DNA from: Gallaecimonas pentaromativorans
GTDB taxonomy: Bacteria > Pseudomonadota > Gammaproteobacteria > Enterobacterales > Gallaecimonadaceae
Direction: 5' to 3'
DNA: 64,000 nucleotides
Assembly: GCF_003751625.1 (NCBI RefSeq)
Contig: NZ_RJUL01000012.1
Coordinates: 62,001 to 126,000 of the forward strand
Position 1 is the first letter of the stretch. Each line of letters begins with the position of its first letter. This document shows, in pieces, positions 47,014-56,252 of the stretch. A program made the translations under genes and the position numbers. The notes below the pieces were generated by a model. The model was not told the DNA's origin. It did not search any database and worked only from the letters and a program-made list of their open reading frames with translations.

Positions 47014-47950
47014 TCTGCCGCTGTTCAGGCGCATCGGCCCTGACAATCCTGTTGCGGCCGGTGCGCTTGGCTTCGTAGAGGGCGTCGTCCGCCCTTTTCA
47101 GCACCGTTTCACTGCAACTGTCGCCGCTGCCAAAGGCAGTCAGCCCGCCGCTGATGGAGCCGCCCTGGGCCAGGCTCAGCTGCGCCTTCAGCCCTTTGGC
47201 CAGTTGGATTCGGACCCGCTCTGCCACCGCCATGGCCAAATCGGGCGGGGTGTGAGCCATTAGCACCACAAATTCGTCGCCGCCGAGGCGGGCGCAGATA
47301 TCGGCCGGCCTGAGCTGCTGGCGGCACAATTTGGCAGCCAGTTGCAGGGCCTGGTCGCCTTGCTGGTGGCCGTAGTCGTCGTTGATGTGCTTGAAGTGGT
47401 CGATATCGAACAGCAGTAGCGAGCAGGGAATGGCGCTGCGCTGAAAGTCGGCGAAGTGCTCATTCAGGGCTTGCATCAGCCGCCGCCGGCTATAGAGGCC
47501 GGTCAGCTCGTCGGTATCGCAATAATGGCGCAGCCTCGTTTCCAGCTCGTGACGCTCGGTGATGTTGCTGGCCACCCACAGCACTGCCTCTTCACAGGCC
47601 ACCAAAAACGGCAGGGCCTGGACCCGGCCCTCGAACCAGATGCGGCCATCGGGGCCGTCTTCCAGGCCTTTGACATCACGGCCGCCCAGGCCGTATTCGA
47701 CGATATGCAATTGTTGCTGGGCCAGGGCCTGGGCAATTTGCTGGCAGAACCAGTCGGCCTTTTCCTGCACCAGCACCTCGTGCAGTTGTTTACCCACCAA
47801 GGCGCTGCCGTCGTGGTAATAACGCAGATCGGTGCCGCCAAAAATACCGGCGTAGCGGCCGCTACGGGTGAGGATGAAAACCGGGTCGGGCAAGGCGTTG
47901 ACTAACAACGCCAGTTGCTCGAGGGAAAGATTGGCCGGAGTGGGCTGCAT
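47006..47950 (-). CDS. Diguanylate cyclase with N-terminal PAS domain
   Basis: The protein has 314 residues. The N-terminal PAS-like domain (about 10-140, LVNALPDPVFILTRSGRYAGIFGG) is followed by a GGDEF domain (about 150-305) with an intact ARLGGDEFVVL active site and an inhibitory I-site RPAD five residues before it. It should make c-di-GMP from two GTP, with product feedback. There is no membrane segment or signal peptide, so it is cytoplasmic. The PAS ligand is unknown. Confidence 0.93.
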   Translation of the reverse strand: MQPTPANLSLEQLALLVNALPDPVFILTRSGRYAGIFGGTDLRYYHDGSALVGKQLHEVLVQEKADWFCQQIAQALAQQQLHIVEYGLGGRDVKGLEDGPDGRIWFEGRVQALPFLVACEEAVLWVASNITERHELETRLRHYCDTDELTGLYSRRRLMQALNEHFADFQRSAIPCSLLLFDIDHFKHINDDYGHQQGDQALQLAAKLCRQQLRPADICARLGGDEFVVLMAHTPPDLAMAVAERVRIQLAKGLKAQLSLAQGGSISGGLTAFGSGDSCSETVLKRADDALYEAKRTGRNRIVRADAPEQRQIR

Positions 47951-48015
47951 TGCAACAGGGTTTGCTTAATTGTGACTCTCTGAGCCTAGTGTAAAAACGC
48001 CAACCTGCTGCAAAT

Positions 48016-48040
48016 AAAAAGCCCGCCGAGTGGCGGGCCT
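48016..48040 (-). terminator. Terminator after the FabF-like gene
   Basis: On the minus strand GCCCGCC-ACTC-GGCGGGC is followed by TTTTTATTT. Confidence 0.8.
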
Positions 48041-48044
48041 GGGG

Positions 48045-49316
48045 TTAGCCGGGGAGCTTGCTGACTATCAGCGCAGCGTTGACGCCGCCAAAGCCAAAGC
48101 CGTTGCATAGGGCATGGGCGGTGGCCTGCTGGCGGCTGTGGTTGGGTAGCAGGTCGAGGTCGGCCATGGTGTCGTCCACCTCATCGAGGTTGAGGGTGGG
48201 CGGCAGGGTGTCGTTCATTACCGCCAGGGCGGTAAAGATGCTCTCCACACCGCCGGCGGCGCCCAGCAGGTGGCCGGTAGCAGACTTGGTAGACGAGACC
48301 GGGATGGCGGGCAAATCGGCGCCAAAGACGTTGCGCAGGCTGGCTATCTCGGCCCTGTCGCCTACCGGCGTGGAGGTGGCATGGGCATTGATATAACCGA
48401 TGTCCTGAGGCTTAAGACCGGCCATGGTCAGGGCGCGGCGCACCGCCGCCGCCGCGCCGGCGCCGTCTTCCGGGCCGGAGGTAATGTGGTGAGCGTCAGA
48501 GCTGGTGCCATAGCCGCTCAGTACCGCCAGTGGCTTGGCGCCTCGGGCCAGGGCGTGCTCAAGGGTTTCAATCACCAACAGCCCGGCCCCTTCGCCCATT
48601 ACAAAGCCGCTGCGGGCGGCGTCAAAGGGGCGCGAGGCGCTGGCCGGGTCGTCTGTTTGGGTGCAAAGGGCCTTAAGGGCGTTAAAGCTCGCCAGGGACA
48701 ATGGGTCGACACACGACTCGGTGCCGCCCACCAGGGCGACTTTGGCTTCGCCGCTGCGGATCATACGCATACCATCGCCTATGGCCTGCACCCCGGCGGC
48801 GCAGGCGGTCACCGGGCAGCCCATGGGGCCCTTAAAGCCGTATTTGATGGACAGGTTGCCGGCGGCCAGGTTGGCCAGGAAGGCCGGTACGGTAAAGGGT
48901 GACAGGCGCTTGTAGCCGCGGCTGTCGAGGGTCTGCTGGGCGCTGGTGATGGTGGTAAAGCCGCCGATGCCGGTACCGATGATGGTGGCGGTGGCTTCCT
49001 GGTCTTCGACGCTTTGAGGCGCCCAGCCGGCCTGCTCCAGCGCTTCTTTGGCGGCGGCCAGGGCGTAGACGGTGAAGGGGTCGAGCTTCTTGCGCTCTTT
49101 GGGCTCGATGATGGCGTCCACATCAAAACCGGCATCGGCGTCTTGGTCGATGGTGGGCACTAGGCCTGCAATTTTGATGGGGAATTCGCTGGTGTCGAAG
49201 CGGTCGATAAAGCCAAGACCGGACTGACCAGCGGTCAGGCGCTGCCATACTGCCTTGACGCCGCAGCCAAGAGGGCTGACCATGCCCATGCCGGTAATAA
49301 CGATAGGTGAGTTCAT
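48045..49316 (-). CDS. Beta-ketoacyl-ACP synthase, FabF (KAS II)-like
   Basis: The protein has 423 residues from ATG 49316 (MNSPIVITGMGMVSPLG) with GGAG 6 bases upstream. Catalytic Cys is in VTACAAGVQAIGDG, and the two catalytic His are in INAHATSTPVGD and KSATGHLLGAAGG. KAS II condenses malonyl-ACP with acyl-ACP. It is not next to acpP, fabD or fabG, so it is probably an additional copy rather than the housekeeping FabF. It is divergent from a TetR gene that may control it, as in FabR-like circuits (inference). Confidence 0.92.
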   Translation of the reverse strand: MNSPIVITGMGMVSPLGCGVKAVWQRLTAGQSGLGFIDRFDTSEFPIKIAGLVPTIDQDADAGFDVDAIIEPKERKKLDPFTVYALAAAKEALEQAGWAPQSVEDQEATATIIGTGIGGFTTITSAQQTLDSRGYKRLSPFTVPAFLANLAAGNLSIKYGFKGPMGCPVTACAAGVQAIGDGMRMIRSGEAKVALVGGTESCVDPLSLASFNALKALCTQTDDPASASRPFDAARSGFVMGEGAGLLVIETLEHALARGAKPLAVLSGYGTSSDAHHITSGPEDGAGAAAAVRRALTMAGLKPQDIGYINAHATSTPVGDRAEIASLRNVFGADLPAIPVSSTKSATGHLLGAAGGVESIFTALAVMNDTLPPTLNLDEVDDTMADLDLLPNHSRQQATAHALCNGFGFGGVNAALIVSKLPG

Positions 49317-49415
49317 CAGGGACTCCAGAGCCAAAGTGTTTTCTGGCCCAAACCCTAGCGTCCGGCACTATATGATCAAGGTAATATTCATTCCGGTTAA
49401 GTAAGGAGCAGCGCC

Positions 49416-50042
49416 ATGTCTCACCCAAAGGACCAGAAAGCCAGGTCCAGGGCCAGGATCATTGCGGCCGCTACCGAGCTGTTCAGCCGCCACGGCTTTG
49501 AAAAGGTCTCCATCAGTCAGATCATGAAAGAAGCGCGCATGACCCACGGCGCCTTCTATGCCCATTTCGACTCCAAAGAAGCACTGTACTCGGCCTCTTT
49601 TGTTGAAACCCTCAAAGACAGCGGCCGCTCCCGGCTGGTAAAAACGCCGCTGCCGGTGAAAAAACTTATCGCCCTGGCCGCCAACTACTGGGGGCTGCGC
49701 CAGAGCGGCAATGTCGGGCCCGGCCCCGAAGCGGTGCTGTTCAACGAAATTGGCAACGACAACGACCGTATCCGCCAGTTGTTCCAAAGCTCCTACGAGC
49801 ATCTGCGCACCATGCTGGAGCGGCGCATCATCGCCCTTAATCGGCTGCACAAGGTGCAGGACGGCCCGGCGCTCATTCGTGACAAGGCCAGGGCCATTTT
49901 GGCGTCTCTGGTGGGCGCCGTAACCATGGCCAAGGTCATTGCCGACGACGAAGAGCGCCGCCGCATCCTTGAGGCTTCCCAGCAGCAAATCCTGGCCATG
50001 CTCAAGGTCGGCAAAGACCGGGCGCTGCTGCAAAAGTCCTGA
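49416..50042 (+). CDS. TetR/AcrR-family regulator
   Basis: The protein has 208 residues with an AAGGAG site upstream. The N-terminal helix-turn-helix (IIAAATELFSRHGFEKVSISQIMKEARMTHGAFYAHFDSKEALYSASF) is typical. The ligand domain is of the AcrR/TetR_C type with a GPEAVLFNEIGNDNDRIRQ segment. It is transcribed away from the FabF-like gene with a 99-bp gap containing AT-rich sequence (GGTAATATTCATTCC), a candidate operator. Its ligand is unknown; an acyl or lipid compound would fit the neighbour. Confidence 0.88.
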   Translation: MSHPKDQKARSRARIIAAATELFSRHGFEKVSISQIMKEARMTHGAFYAHFDSKEALYSASFVETLKDSGRSRLVKTPLPVKKLIALAANYWGLRQSGNVGPGPEAVLFNEIGNDNDRIRQLFQSSYEHLRTMLERRIIALNRLHKVQDGPALIRDKARAILASLVGAVTMAKVIADDEERRRILEASQQQILAMLKVGKDRALLQKS

Positions 50043-50107
50043 ATGCGGCTCGTGTTGCCGTGCCAGGCCGTGGATAATGGCGTAACGCTTTGGCCACAAG
50101 GGTATTC

Positions 50108-51094
50108 ATGTCGCGCTTCAATTTCTCCGACCTCACCCCGGACACCATCCTCAATGCCCTTGACGAGTTGGACATTGGTGTTAGTTCAGGCCTGCTGGCG
50201 CTCAACTCCTTTGAAAACCGCGTCTACCAGTTCCTCGACGACGACCGCAAACGCTGGGTGGTGAAGTTCTACCGGCCAGCCCGCTGGAGCGATGCACAAA
50301 TCCAAGAAGAACACGACTTTGCCGAGGAGCTGGCAGCGGCCGAGGTGCCGGTGGTGGCGCCCCATCGTTTGCATGGCAAAACCCTGCACCACTGCCAGGG
50401 CTATCGCCTGGCGCTCTATCCCTCGGTGGGCGGTCGGCCGGTGGAAATTGCCGATCTTGATACCCTCGATACCTTGGGCCAGTACTTGGGTCGGCTGCAT
50501 CAGGTGGGCGCCAAAACCCCTTTTAGCCATCGTGAGCGGCTCGACCCGGCGCTGTTGTTGGCTAATGCCGTTACTGCCATCAACGAGAGCCAGCAAATCC
50601 CCGACTATCTGCAGCGACCCTTGGACGCCATTTTGAAACCGCTGGTAGACGCCACCTTAGCGGCCTTTGCCCAGGTGCAGGTGCCAACGCTTCGCCTGCA
50701 CGGCGATTGTCATGCCGGTAACTTCCTTGAAGGCAGTCAGGGGCTCTTCGTACTGGACCTGGACGATGCCCGCCAGGGCCCGGCTATGCAAGATTTATGG
50801 ATGCTGCTTTGTGGCAGCCGCCACGAGCAAGAGAGCCAACTGGCGGTGCTGGTGGAGGCCTATGAGCAGTTTATGGATTTTGATGGGCGGCAACTGCGGT
50901 TGGTGGCGCCCCTGCAGGCCTTGCGCCAGGTGCAACATCTGGGCTGGCTGGCCCAGCGCTGGGGCGACCCGGCCTTTCCCTTGGCTTTCCCCTGGTTTGC
51001 CGAGCCGCGGCACTGGGAAAACCAGATCCTCAATTTCAAGGAAAGCCTGGCGGCACTTAACGAACCGCCGCTGCGATTATTGACCGGCATGTGA
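50108..51094 (+). CDS. srkA: Stress response kinase A (SrkA/YihE)
   Basis: The protein has 328 residues from ATG 50108 (MSRFNFSDLTPDTILNALDE) with AAGGG upstream; an upstream in-frame ATG at 50090 is less likely. Kinase motifs are VVKFYRP (ATP-binding Lys), LRLHGDCHAGNFL (HGDxHxGN catalytic loop) and LFVLDLDDARQGP (metal-binding Asp). SrkA is a Ser/Thr kinase linked to Cpx stress and survival, and in E. coli it is co-transcribed with dsbA, as here. Confidence 0.95.
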   Translation: MSRFNFSDLTPDTILNALDELDIGVSSGLLALNSFENRVYQFLDDDRKRWVVKFYRPARWSDAQIQEEHDFAEELAAAEVPVVAPHRLHGKTLHHCQGYRLALYPSVGGRPVEIADLDTLDTLGQYLGRLHQVGAKTPFSHRERLDPALLLANAVTAINESQQIPDYLQRPLDAILKPLVDATLAAFAQVQVPTLRLHGDCHAGNFLEGSQGLFVLDLDDARQGPAMQDLWMLLCGSRHEQESQLAVLVEAYEQFMDFDGRQLRLVAPLQALRQVQHLGWLAQRWGDPAFPLAFPWFAEPRHWENQILNFKESLAALNEPPLRLLTGM

Positions 51095-51138
51095 AGCTGT
51101 GCCAGTTTAAAAACCTGTCACGCAACTGACCCAAGCCA

Positions 51139-51741
51139 ATGAAAAAAGGACTTTTTGCGCTCTTTATGTTGCTTGCCCTGCCGCTCTTTGCGGCGGATTT
51201 TCAGGCCGGTAAGGACTACCAGATAATAAAAGGTGCCTCGGGCACTGAACGGCCAGAGCTGCTGGAGTTTTTCTCCTTCCTTTGCCCCCATTGCTACGCC
51301 CTTGAAGGCACCCTCGACGGCGTACGCAGCAAGCTGCCGGCCAACATCGCCTTTGAAAAGGTACATATCGAAGCCTTGGGGGGCAGTACCGGCAAGTTGA
51401 TGGCCAGGGCCTGGGCCATCATGGAAACCCTTGGCGTCGAGGCCAAGGTGTCGCCGAAGATCTTCGACAGCGTGCACCGTTTTAAGGTGCGCTACCGGGA
51501 TTTGCGTGACGTGCGGGCTGCCTTTGTAGCCGCCGGGGTCAGTGGCAGCGATTTTGACAACGCCGCCCGCTCCTTCCAGGTGGAAAGCCGCCTGAACCAA
51601 ATGCGCCAGCGGGTAGAGGCCTTGCAACCGACGGCGGTGCCGGATCTGATTGTTAACGGCAAATACCGCATCAACCGAGCGGCGGTGCCGCAACCGGCCC
51701 AACTTCAGGCCCTGATTGAGTATCTGGCTACGAAAAAATGA
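51139..51741 (+). CDS. dsbA: Thiol:disulfide oxidoreductase DsbA (first copy)
   Basis: The protein has 200 residues and a signal peptide of about 18 (LFALFMLLALPLFAA). The active site CPHC is at Cys49-Cys52 in FFSFLCPHCYAL. The thioredoxin-fold cis-proline segment is PTAVPDLIVNGKYRI. DsbA introduces disulfides into exported proteins in the periplasm. It lies 44 bases after srkA, as in E. coli, and is followed by a second dsbA. The sequence is more basic and divergent than the second copy. Confidence 0.93.
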   Translation: MKKGLFALFMLLALPLFAADFQAGKDYQIIKGASGTERPELLEFFSFLCPHCYALEGTLDGVRSKLPANIAFEKVHIEALGGSTGKLMARAWAIMETLGVEAKVSPKIFDSVHRFKVRYRDLRDVRAAFVAAGVSGSDFDNAARSFQVESRLNQMRQRVEALQPTAVPDLIVNGKYRINRAAVPQPAQLQALIEYLATKK

Positions 51742-51828
51742 ATGAAACTTTCCGTTCATCGCCGCTGCCTTAGCGGTGATGTATTTTGTGTTAGGCTAGC
51801 GGCGAAAATGCCATTCCCGAGGATAACT

Positions 51829-52437
51829 ATGAAAAATCTGTTGTTGGGCCTGGTTGCCCTTTGCCTTGTTCCCTTTGCGTTTGCCAAGGATTTCAAGGAA
51901 GGGGAAAACTACGACGTCATTAAAATGGCAGCGCCTACTGCCCAACCTGAAGTGACCGAGTACTTCTCTTTCCTGTGCCCCCACTGCTACCGCTTCGAGC
52001 CCATCGTGCACGAGCTGGCTGCGCAGTTGCCCAAAGATGTGAAGTTCACCCGTAACCACGTGGACTTTCTGGGCCGCGACCTCGGTGTGGAGCTTTCCCG
52101 CTCCTACGCGGTGATGGAACTGCTGGGCGTGGAAGACAAAGTGGCGCCCAAAATGTTCTCCGCTATCCACGAGCAACATGTGCGCCTGACCGGCCGCGAC
52201 GATATCCGCAAGGTGTTTGTGGCTGCCGGCGTTCCTGGTGAGGACTTTGACTCCGCCGTGAACTCCTTCTCCGTCAACGGCCGCCTGGCCCAGATGGAGC
52301 GCAACACCCAGAGCGCCGACATTACCGGCGTACCCACTGTGGTGGTGAATGGTAAATACAAGGTCAACATGGGCTCGGTTTCTTCTAAGGAAGAATTGTT
52401 TGAGTTGGTTGATTACCTGACCCAGAAGAAAGATTAA
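51829..52437 (+). CDS. dsbA: Thiol:disulfide oxidoreductase DsbA (second copy)
   Basis: The protein has 202 residues from ATG 51829 with GAGGA upstream, not the frame opening right after the first copy. The signal peptide is about 19 residues (LLLGLVALCLVPFAFA). CPHC lies at Cys50-Cys53 and the cis-proline in ITGVPTVVVNGKYKVN, closely matching E. coli and Vibrio DsbA. This copy looks like the orthodox DsbA. Two adjacent copies may divide substrates. Many disulfide-rich exported proteins in this window would depend on them. Confidence 0.95.
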   Translation: MKNLLLGLVALCLVPFAFAKDFKEGENYDVIKMAAPTAQPEVTEYFSFLCPHCYRFEPIVHELAAQLPKDVKFTRNHVDFLGRDLGVELSRSYAVMELLGVEDKVAPKMFSAIHEQHVRLTGRDDIRKVFVAAGVPGEDFDSAVNSFSVNGRLAQMERNTQSADITGVPTVVVNGKYKVNMGSVSSKEELFELVDYLTQKKD

Positions 52438-52463
52438 AAAAAGGGGCCGCAAGGCCCCTTTTT
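52438..52463 (+). terminator. Terminator after dsbA
   Basis: AAAAAGGGGCC-GCAA-GGCCCCTTTTT, with T5, begins at the stop codon. Confidence 0.9.
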
Positions 52464-52739
52464 CTTTGGCTGTTTTTTACTGCTGCTTGCCAAAGGCGCT
52501 TTGCGACAGGTGAAAGTGCTTCGACAGGTTGAGTGATAAAGGCATCCACAATGTTGGGGGCGTCTTTTACCGGGTGCGGGCCGTCTATTGGGTCTACATG
52601 CCAGGCCTGGGCGGTGCAGTTGACTTCCTGCTGGCAGTTGGCGGCGTGAAAGCGACTTTGGCAGGATGGCCAGGAGCGCGAGGGTGAAAATCCGCTTGTG
52701 AGGATTGCTTATTAGCCAGAATGGCTGATTTTGGGCAAT
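52464..52739. other. Gene-free stretch between dsbA and the tRNA cluster
   Basis: No intact gene is supported. On the minus strand an open stretch without start codon reads CQQEVNCTAQAWHVDPIDG and continues with protein-like composition to the dsbA terminator. A signal-peptide-like piece (RIFTLALLAILP) precedes it in another frame, so this may be a frameshifted relic of a small exported protein. The evidence is weak. Confidence 0.25.
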
Positions 52740-52772
52740 AAAAAAGCCCGCATGATGCGAGCTTTTTTATTT
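52740..52772 (-). terminator. Terminator of the tRNA operon
   Basis: On the minus strand AAAAAAGCTCGCA-TCA-TGCGGGCTTTTTT forms a hairpin with one G-T pair and a T-run, directly after the tRNA-Pro gene. Confidence 0.85.
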
Positions 52773-52774
52773 TT

Positions 52775-52851
<77 letters not shown>

Positions 52852-52855
52852 AATA

Positions 52856-52932
52856 TGGGGTGGACGATGGGACTTGAACCCACGACAACCGGAATCACAA
52901 TCCGGGGCTCTACCAACTGAGCTACGCCCACC
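52856..52932 (-). tRNA. tRNA-His (anticodon GTG)
   Basis: 77 nt including CCA, with anticodon GTG in the GATTGTGATTC arm and the extra 5' G typical of tRNA-His. It corresponds to E. coli hisR. The T-loop reads TTCAAGT, a normal variant. Confidence 0.97.
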
Positions 52933-52960
52933 ATAAATTCTTTACGCCCATATATCGGGA

Positions 52961-53037
<77 letters not shown>

Positions 53038-53054
53038 CCGACCGGCGAGGGCAT

Positions 53055-53083
53055 ATAATACTGAGCTGCTATGGGGTCGTCTA
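53055..53083 (-). promoter_or_regulatory. tRNA operon promoter with GC-rich discriminator
   Basis: On the minus strand TAGACG (53078-53083) and TATTAT (53055-53060) are separated by 17 bases. A GC-rich discriminator (GCCCTCGCC) follows before tRNA-Arg. This is typical of stringently controlled stable RNA promoters. Confidence 0.65.
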
Positions 53084-53170
53084 CGGTAAGTCAGGAAAAA
53101 AGTGCCTAAAAGCGGCTGTTCGGCTACTTTATGGCCAGGAAGGTCAATTAAAAGACGGTGTGGGGGGCAT

Positions 53171-53584
53171 ATGAACCTGAAAATGATCGCAAAATGGGGT
53201 GCATCCTGGTTGTTATTGGCCTGGGCCGGGCTGGCACAGGGAGCTGATAGCCTCAGTGAAGCCCAGCGCCAGGCTATCGAAGCGCGCATCCAACCGGTTG
53301 GCCAGCTTTATATCGAGGGGGATCAGCCTGCTACGGCACAGGCTGGCGGTGAACGCAGCGGCGAGGTTGTCTATCAGAAGGCCTGCTTTGCCTGCCATGC
53401 TACCGGCATGCTCAATGCGCCCAAACCCCACACTGACGACTGGCAGCCCCGTCTGGCCAAAGGCATGGATACCCTGGTGCAGCATGCCCTCAATGGCTTT
53501 AATGCCATGCCACCCAAGGGCGCCTGCCCCGATTGCAGCGAGGCGGAGCTGCGCGCCGCCATCGAATTCATGTCGGCAAAATAA
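53171..53584 (+). CDS. Cytochrome c5-family protein
   Basis: The protein has 137 residues from ATG 53171, preceded by a G-run. The signal peptide is about 26 residues (SWLLLAWAGLAQGA). A single heme c site CxxCH is CFACH in YQKACFACHATGM. The distal Met is in NAMPPKGACPDC, which also holds the Cys pair characteristic of cytochrome c5. This small periplasmic electron carrier works in respiratory chains, including to terminal oxidases or denitrification enzymes. Confidence 0.93.
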   Translation: MNLKMIAKWGASWLLLAWAGLAQGADSLSEAQRQAIEARIQPVGQLYIEGDQPATAQAGGERSGEVVYQKACFACHATGMLNAPKPHTDDWQPRLAKGMDTLVQHALNGFNAMPPKGACPDCSEAELRAAIEFMSAK

Positions 53585-53705
53585 AGGTTATCAATTCCTG
53601 TATAAGATTTAGCTTTTTCGTTAATTAATTATTGTGGTCTGCCTAATTTCCATGCTAAAAAGTCTGACCGCCTAATTTTCGGCCACCCAGCAGAATTTGA
53701 GCCTC

Positions 53706-56234
53706 ATGGACGACCAAAAGCCGCTCATGGGCGCCAAAGATGTTTTATTGGACGCCCTGTTCGACATTGCTGAGCTGTCTAGCGAAGCGAACGATCTCGC
53801 CTCTTTCTTCCCCATGGTGCACCGCATCATTGGCAATCTGCTGCCTGCTGAAAACTTCTACGTTGCCCTCTACCACGAATTCGATGACACCATAGAGCTG
53901 GTTTATATGGTGGATTTGGCCGATCCCGACATGACCCCAGGCTCGGTCAGCTCCCAGGACCTGCACCGTGGTTTGACCGGCTATCTGCTGCGAAGTGGCG
54001 ATGCCCTGCTGCTGTCGGGGGACGGCTTCAAGCAACTGGCGGAGAAAGGCGAAATTGCCCATATCGGCCCCGATTCCCTCGATTGGCTGGGTATCCCCCT
54101 CAAACTCGACCATAAAATCATCGGCGCCATGGTGGTGCAAAGCTACGACGCCAGCACCCGCTACAACGAAGACGACAAACAGCTGCTGACCTTCGTGGCC
54201 CGTCAGGTGGTCAACACCCTTGAGCGGATCCGCCACCGTGAGCTTTTAGAACAGCAAATTATGGAGCGCACCCAGGCCCTGCATGAAAGCAACCAGCTGC
54301 TGCGCCGGGAAGTGCAGGAGCGTAAAAGGGCCGAGACCTTCCAGTCGGTGATGCTGCATCTGTCTGAGCTTGCCCACAGCGACGGTGACCCCCAGGATTT
54401 TTATGTGCAGGTGCACGACCAGGTGTCCCGGCTTATCGACGCCCGCAACTTCTACATCGCCCTGCTGGATCGCAAGCAGCTGCTGACCTTCCCCTATTTT
54501 GTCGACCAGCACCAGCTACAGGCCAAGGCCCGCAAACCGGGCAAGGGCTTGACCGAGTACCTGATGCGTAACGGCCAGGCGGTGCTAGTGACCCGCAAGG
54601 TCCGCGACGAGCTTATCCAAAAGGGCATTCTCGATTCCGAAGGCACCGAGGCCTTCCATTGGCTGGGCGGGCCGCTGGTGGTGGATGGCCAGGTGGTGGG
54701 CGCCCTGGTGGTGCAAAGCTACGACGAGTCCAACCGTTACCGGCGCGAAGACTTGGAGCTGATTTCTTTTGTCTCGCGCTCGGTTTCCGAGGCCCTATCC
54801 CGGCGCCAGCACCGGGAAATGCTGGAAGCGGCTAAACGTGAGTTGGAAGCCAAGGTCACCGAGCGGACCCGCGAGCTGGAAGTGGCCAACGGCGCCCTGC
54901 GCCGGCAAATGCAGGAAAAGGCGGCCCTGGCCGAGCGCCACCGCTTCGATGCCATGCACGACGCCCTCACCGGCCTTGCCAACCGCGCTTTCTTTACCAC
55001 CCAGCTCAACCGGGTGCTCAAGTCCTTAAGTCGCTACCCCAACCGCCGTTACGTGGTGGCCTTTATCGATTTGGACCGCTTTAAGATCATCAACGATTCC
55101 ATGGGGCACCTGGCCGGCGATCAGCTACTTAAGCAAGTAGCCCAGCGCCTGCAGGCCTGCATCCGCGAGACCGACATGGTGGCACGCCTCGGCGGCGACG
55201 AGTTCGTGATTTTGTTCGATTGCGTGCAGCACGATGAAGACGTGGCCTTGGTAGGCCAGCGCATCATCAATGCCTTGCACCAGCCCTTTGAGATCCAAGA
55301 GCAGCAGGTATTCTCGGGGTGCTCTTTGGGGGTGGCGCACCTGTCGCGCCGCTACAAGGACGCCTCTGACGTACTGCGCGACGCTGATACTGCCATGTAC
55401 CAGGCCAAATCCCGTGGCCGCGGGCAGATGGTGTTCTTTGACGACACCATGCGTGAGAATCTGATCAGCCGCTTCAGCCTGCAAAATGCGCTGCGCCTGG
55501 CGGTGGAGTCCGGGCAGATCTTCCCGGCCTTTCAACCCATTTTCAGCCTGCCGGGGCGCAAACTGCACGGCTTTGAACTGCTGGCCCGCTGGCCCCGCGC
55601 TGGTGGCGGTGAGTTGACGCCCGAGCTGTTTTTGGAAGCGGCAGAAGAGACCGGCATCATCGTCGATATCGACACCCTGATGGTGAGACAGGCCTGCCGG
55701 CAGCTCAGCCTCTGGGGCCATCAGCTGACCGATCAGCCGTTATTTGTGTCGGTCAACCTGTCGGCCCGCAGCCTGCAAAACAGCGCCTTTATGAAGCATC
55801 TGGTAGAGCAGGTCAGAGAGCATGAATTGACCCCTGGCCAGCTGATGGTGGAGATCCGCGAGAACGTGCTTATCCAGCCGTCGCCGGGCTTGGATGAGGC
55901 CCTCAACGCCCTCAAGGAAGTAGGGGTGGGTTTGATTCTGGACCACTTCGGCGCCGGTTCGGCCACCTTGTCGGTGCTGATGCAGCACCACTTCCAGGCG
56001 CTGAAGATGAGCCCGCATTTCCTGCGCCAAGTCACCGAGCATGAGCGGGGCCAGAGCCTTTTGCAGTCGGTGATTGCCGTGTCCCGTTACCTTAAAGTGC
56101 CGCTGATTGCCCACGGCATCGAAGAAGAAAACCAGCTGCAAGCCGTGCAAAGCATGGGCTGCGCTTACGGTCAGGGCGAGTACCTCTGCCAGCCTTTGGC
56201 CACCGCCCAGGCCGAGCTGATGCTCTGCGCCTGA
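53706..56234 (+). CDS. GAF-GAF-GGDEF-EAL c-di-GMP protein with degenerate EAL
   Basis: The protein has 842 residues from ATG 53706; a TTG at 53697 is the alternative and neither has a strong ribosome site. Two GAF domains (about 15-180 and 220-390) share the same pattern (NFYxAL, GLTxYLxR, WLGxPLxxD). A coiled-coil linker near 385-425 leads to a GGDEF domain with intact G496-G-D-E-F500 and I-site RETD. The EAL domain has ELL at 624-626 instead of EAL, and D746-H-F-G where two Asp are expected, so it is probably not a phosphodiesterase. It should make c-di-GMP in response to signals bound by the GAF pair. It is cytoplasmic. Confidence 0.93.
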   Translation: MDDQKPLMGAKDVLLDALFDIAELSSEANDLASFFPMVHRIIGNLLPAENFYVALYHEFDDTIELVYMVDLADPDMTPGSVSSQDLHRGLTGYLLRSGDALLLSGDGFKQLAEKGEIAHIGPDSLDWLGIPLKLDHKIIGAMVVQSYDASTRYNEDDKQLLTFVARQVVNTLERIRHRELLEQQIMERTQALHESNQLLRREVQERKRAETFQSVMLHLSELAHSDGDPQDFYVQVHDQVSRLIDARNFYIALLDRKQLLTFPYFVDQHQLQAKARKPGKGLTEYLMRNGQAVLVTRKVRDELIQKGILDSEGTEAFHWLGGPLVVDGQVVGALVVQSYDESNRYRREDLELISFVSRSVSEALSRRQHREMLEAAKRELEAKVTERTRELEVANGALRRQMQEKAALAERHRFDAMHDALTGLANRAFFTTQLNRVLKSLSRYPNRRYVVAFIDLDRFKIINDSMGHLAGDQLLKQVAQRLQACIRETDMVARLGGDEFVILFDCVQHDEDVALVGQRIINALHQPFEIQEQQVFSGCSLGVAHLSRRYKDASDVLRDADTAMYQAKSRGRGQMVFFDDTMRENLISRFSLQNALRLAVESGQIFPAFQPIFSLPGRKLHGFELLARWPRAGGGELTPELFLEAAEETGIIVDIDTLMVRQACRQLSLWGHQLTDQPLFVSVNLSARSLQNSAFMKHLVEQVREHELTPGQLMVEIRENVLIQPSPGLDEALNALKEVGVGLILDHFGAGSATLSVLMQHHFQALKMSPHFLRQVTEHERGQSLLQSVIAVSRYLKVPLIAHGIEEENQLQAVQSMGCAYGQGEYLCQPLATAQAELMLCA

Positions 56235-56252
56235 GCCTTTTCATTATTCCGC

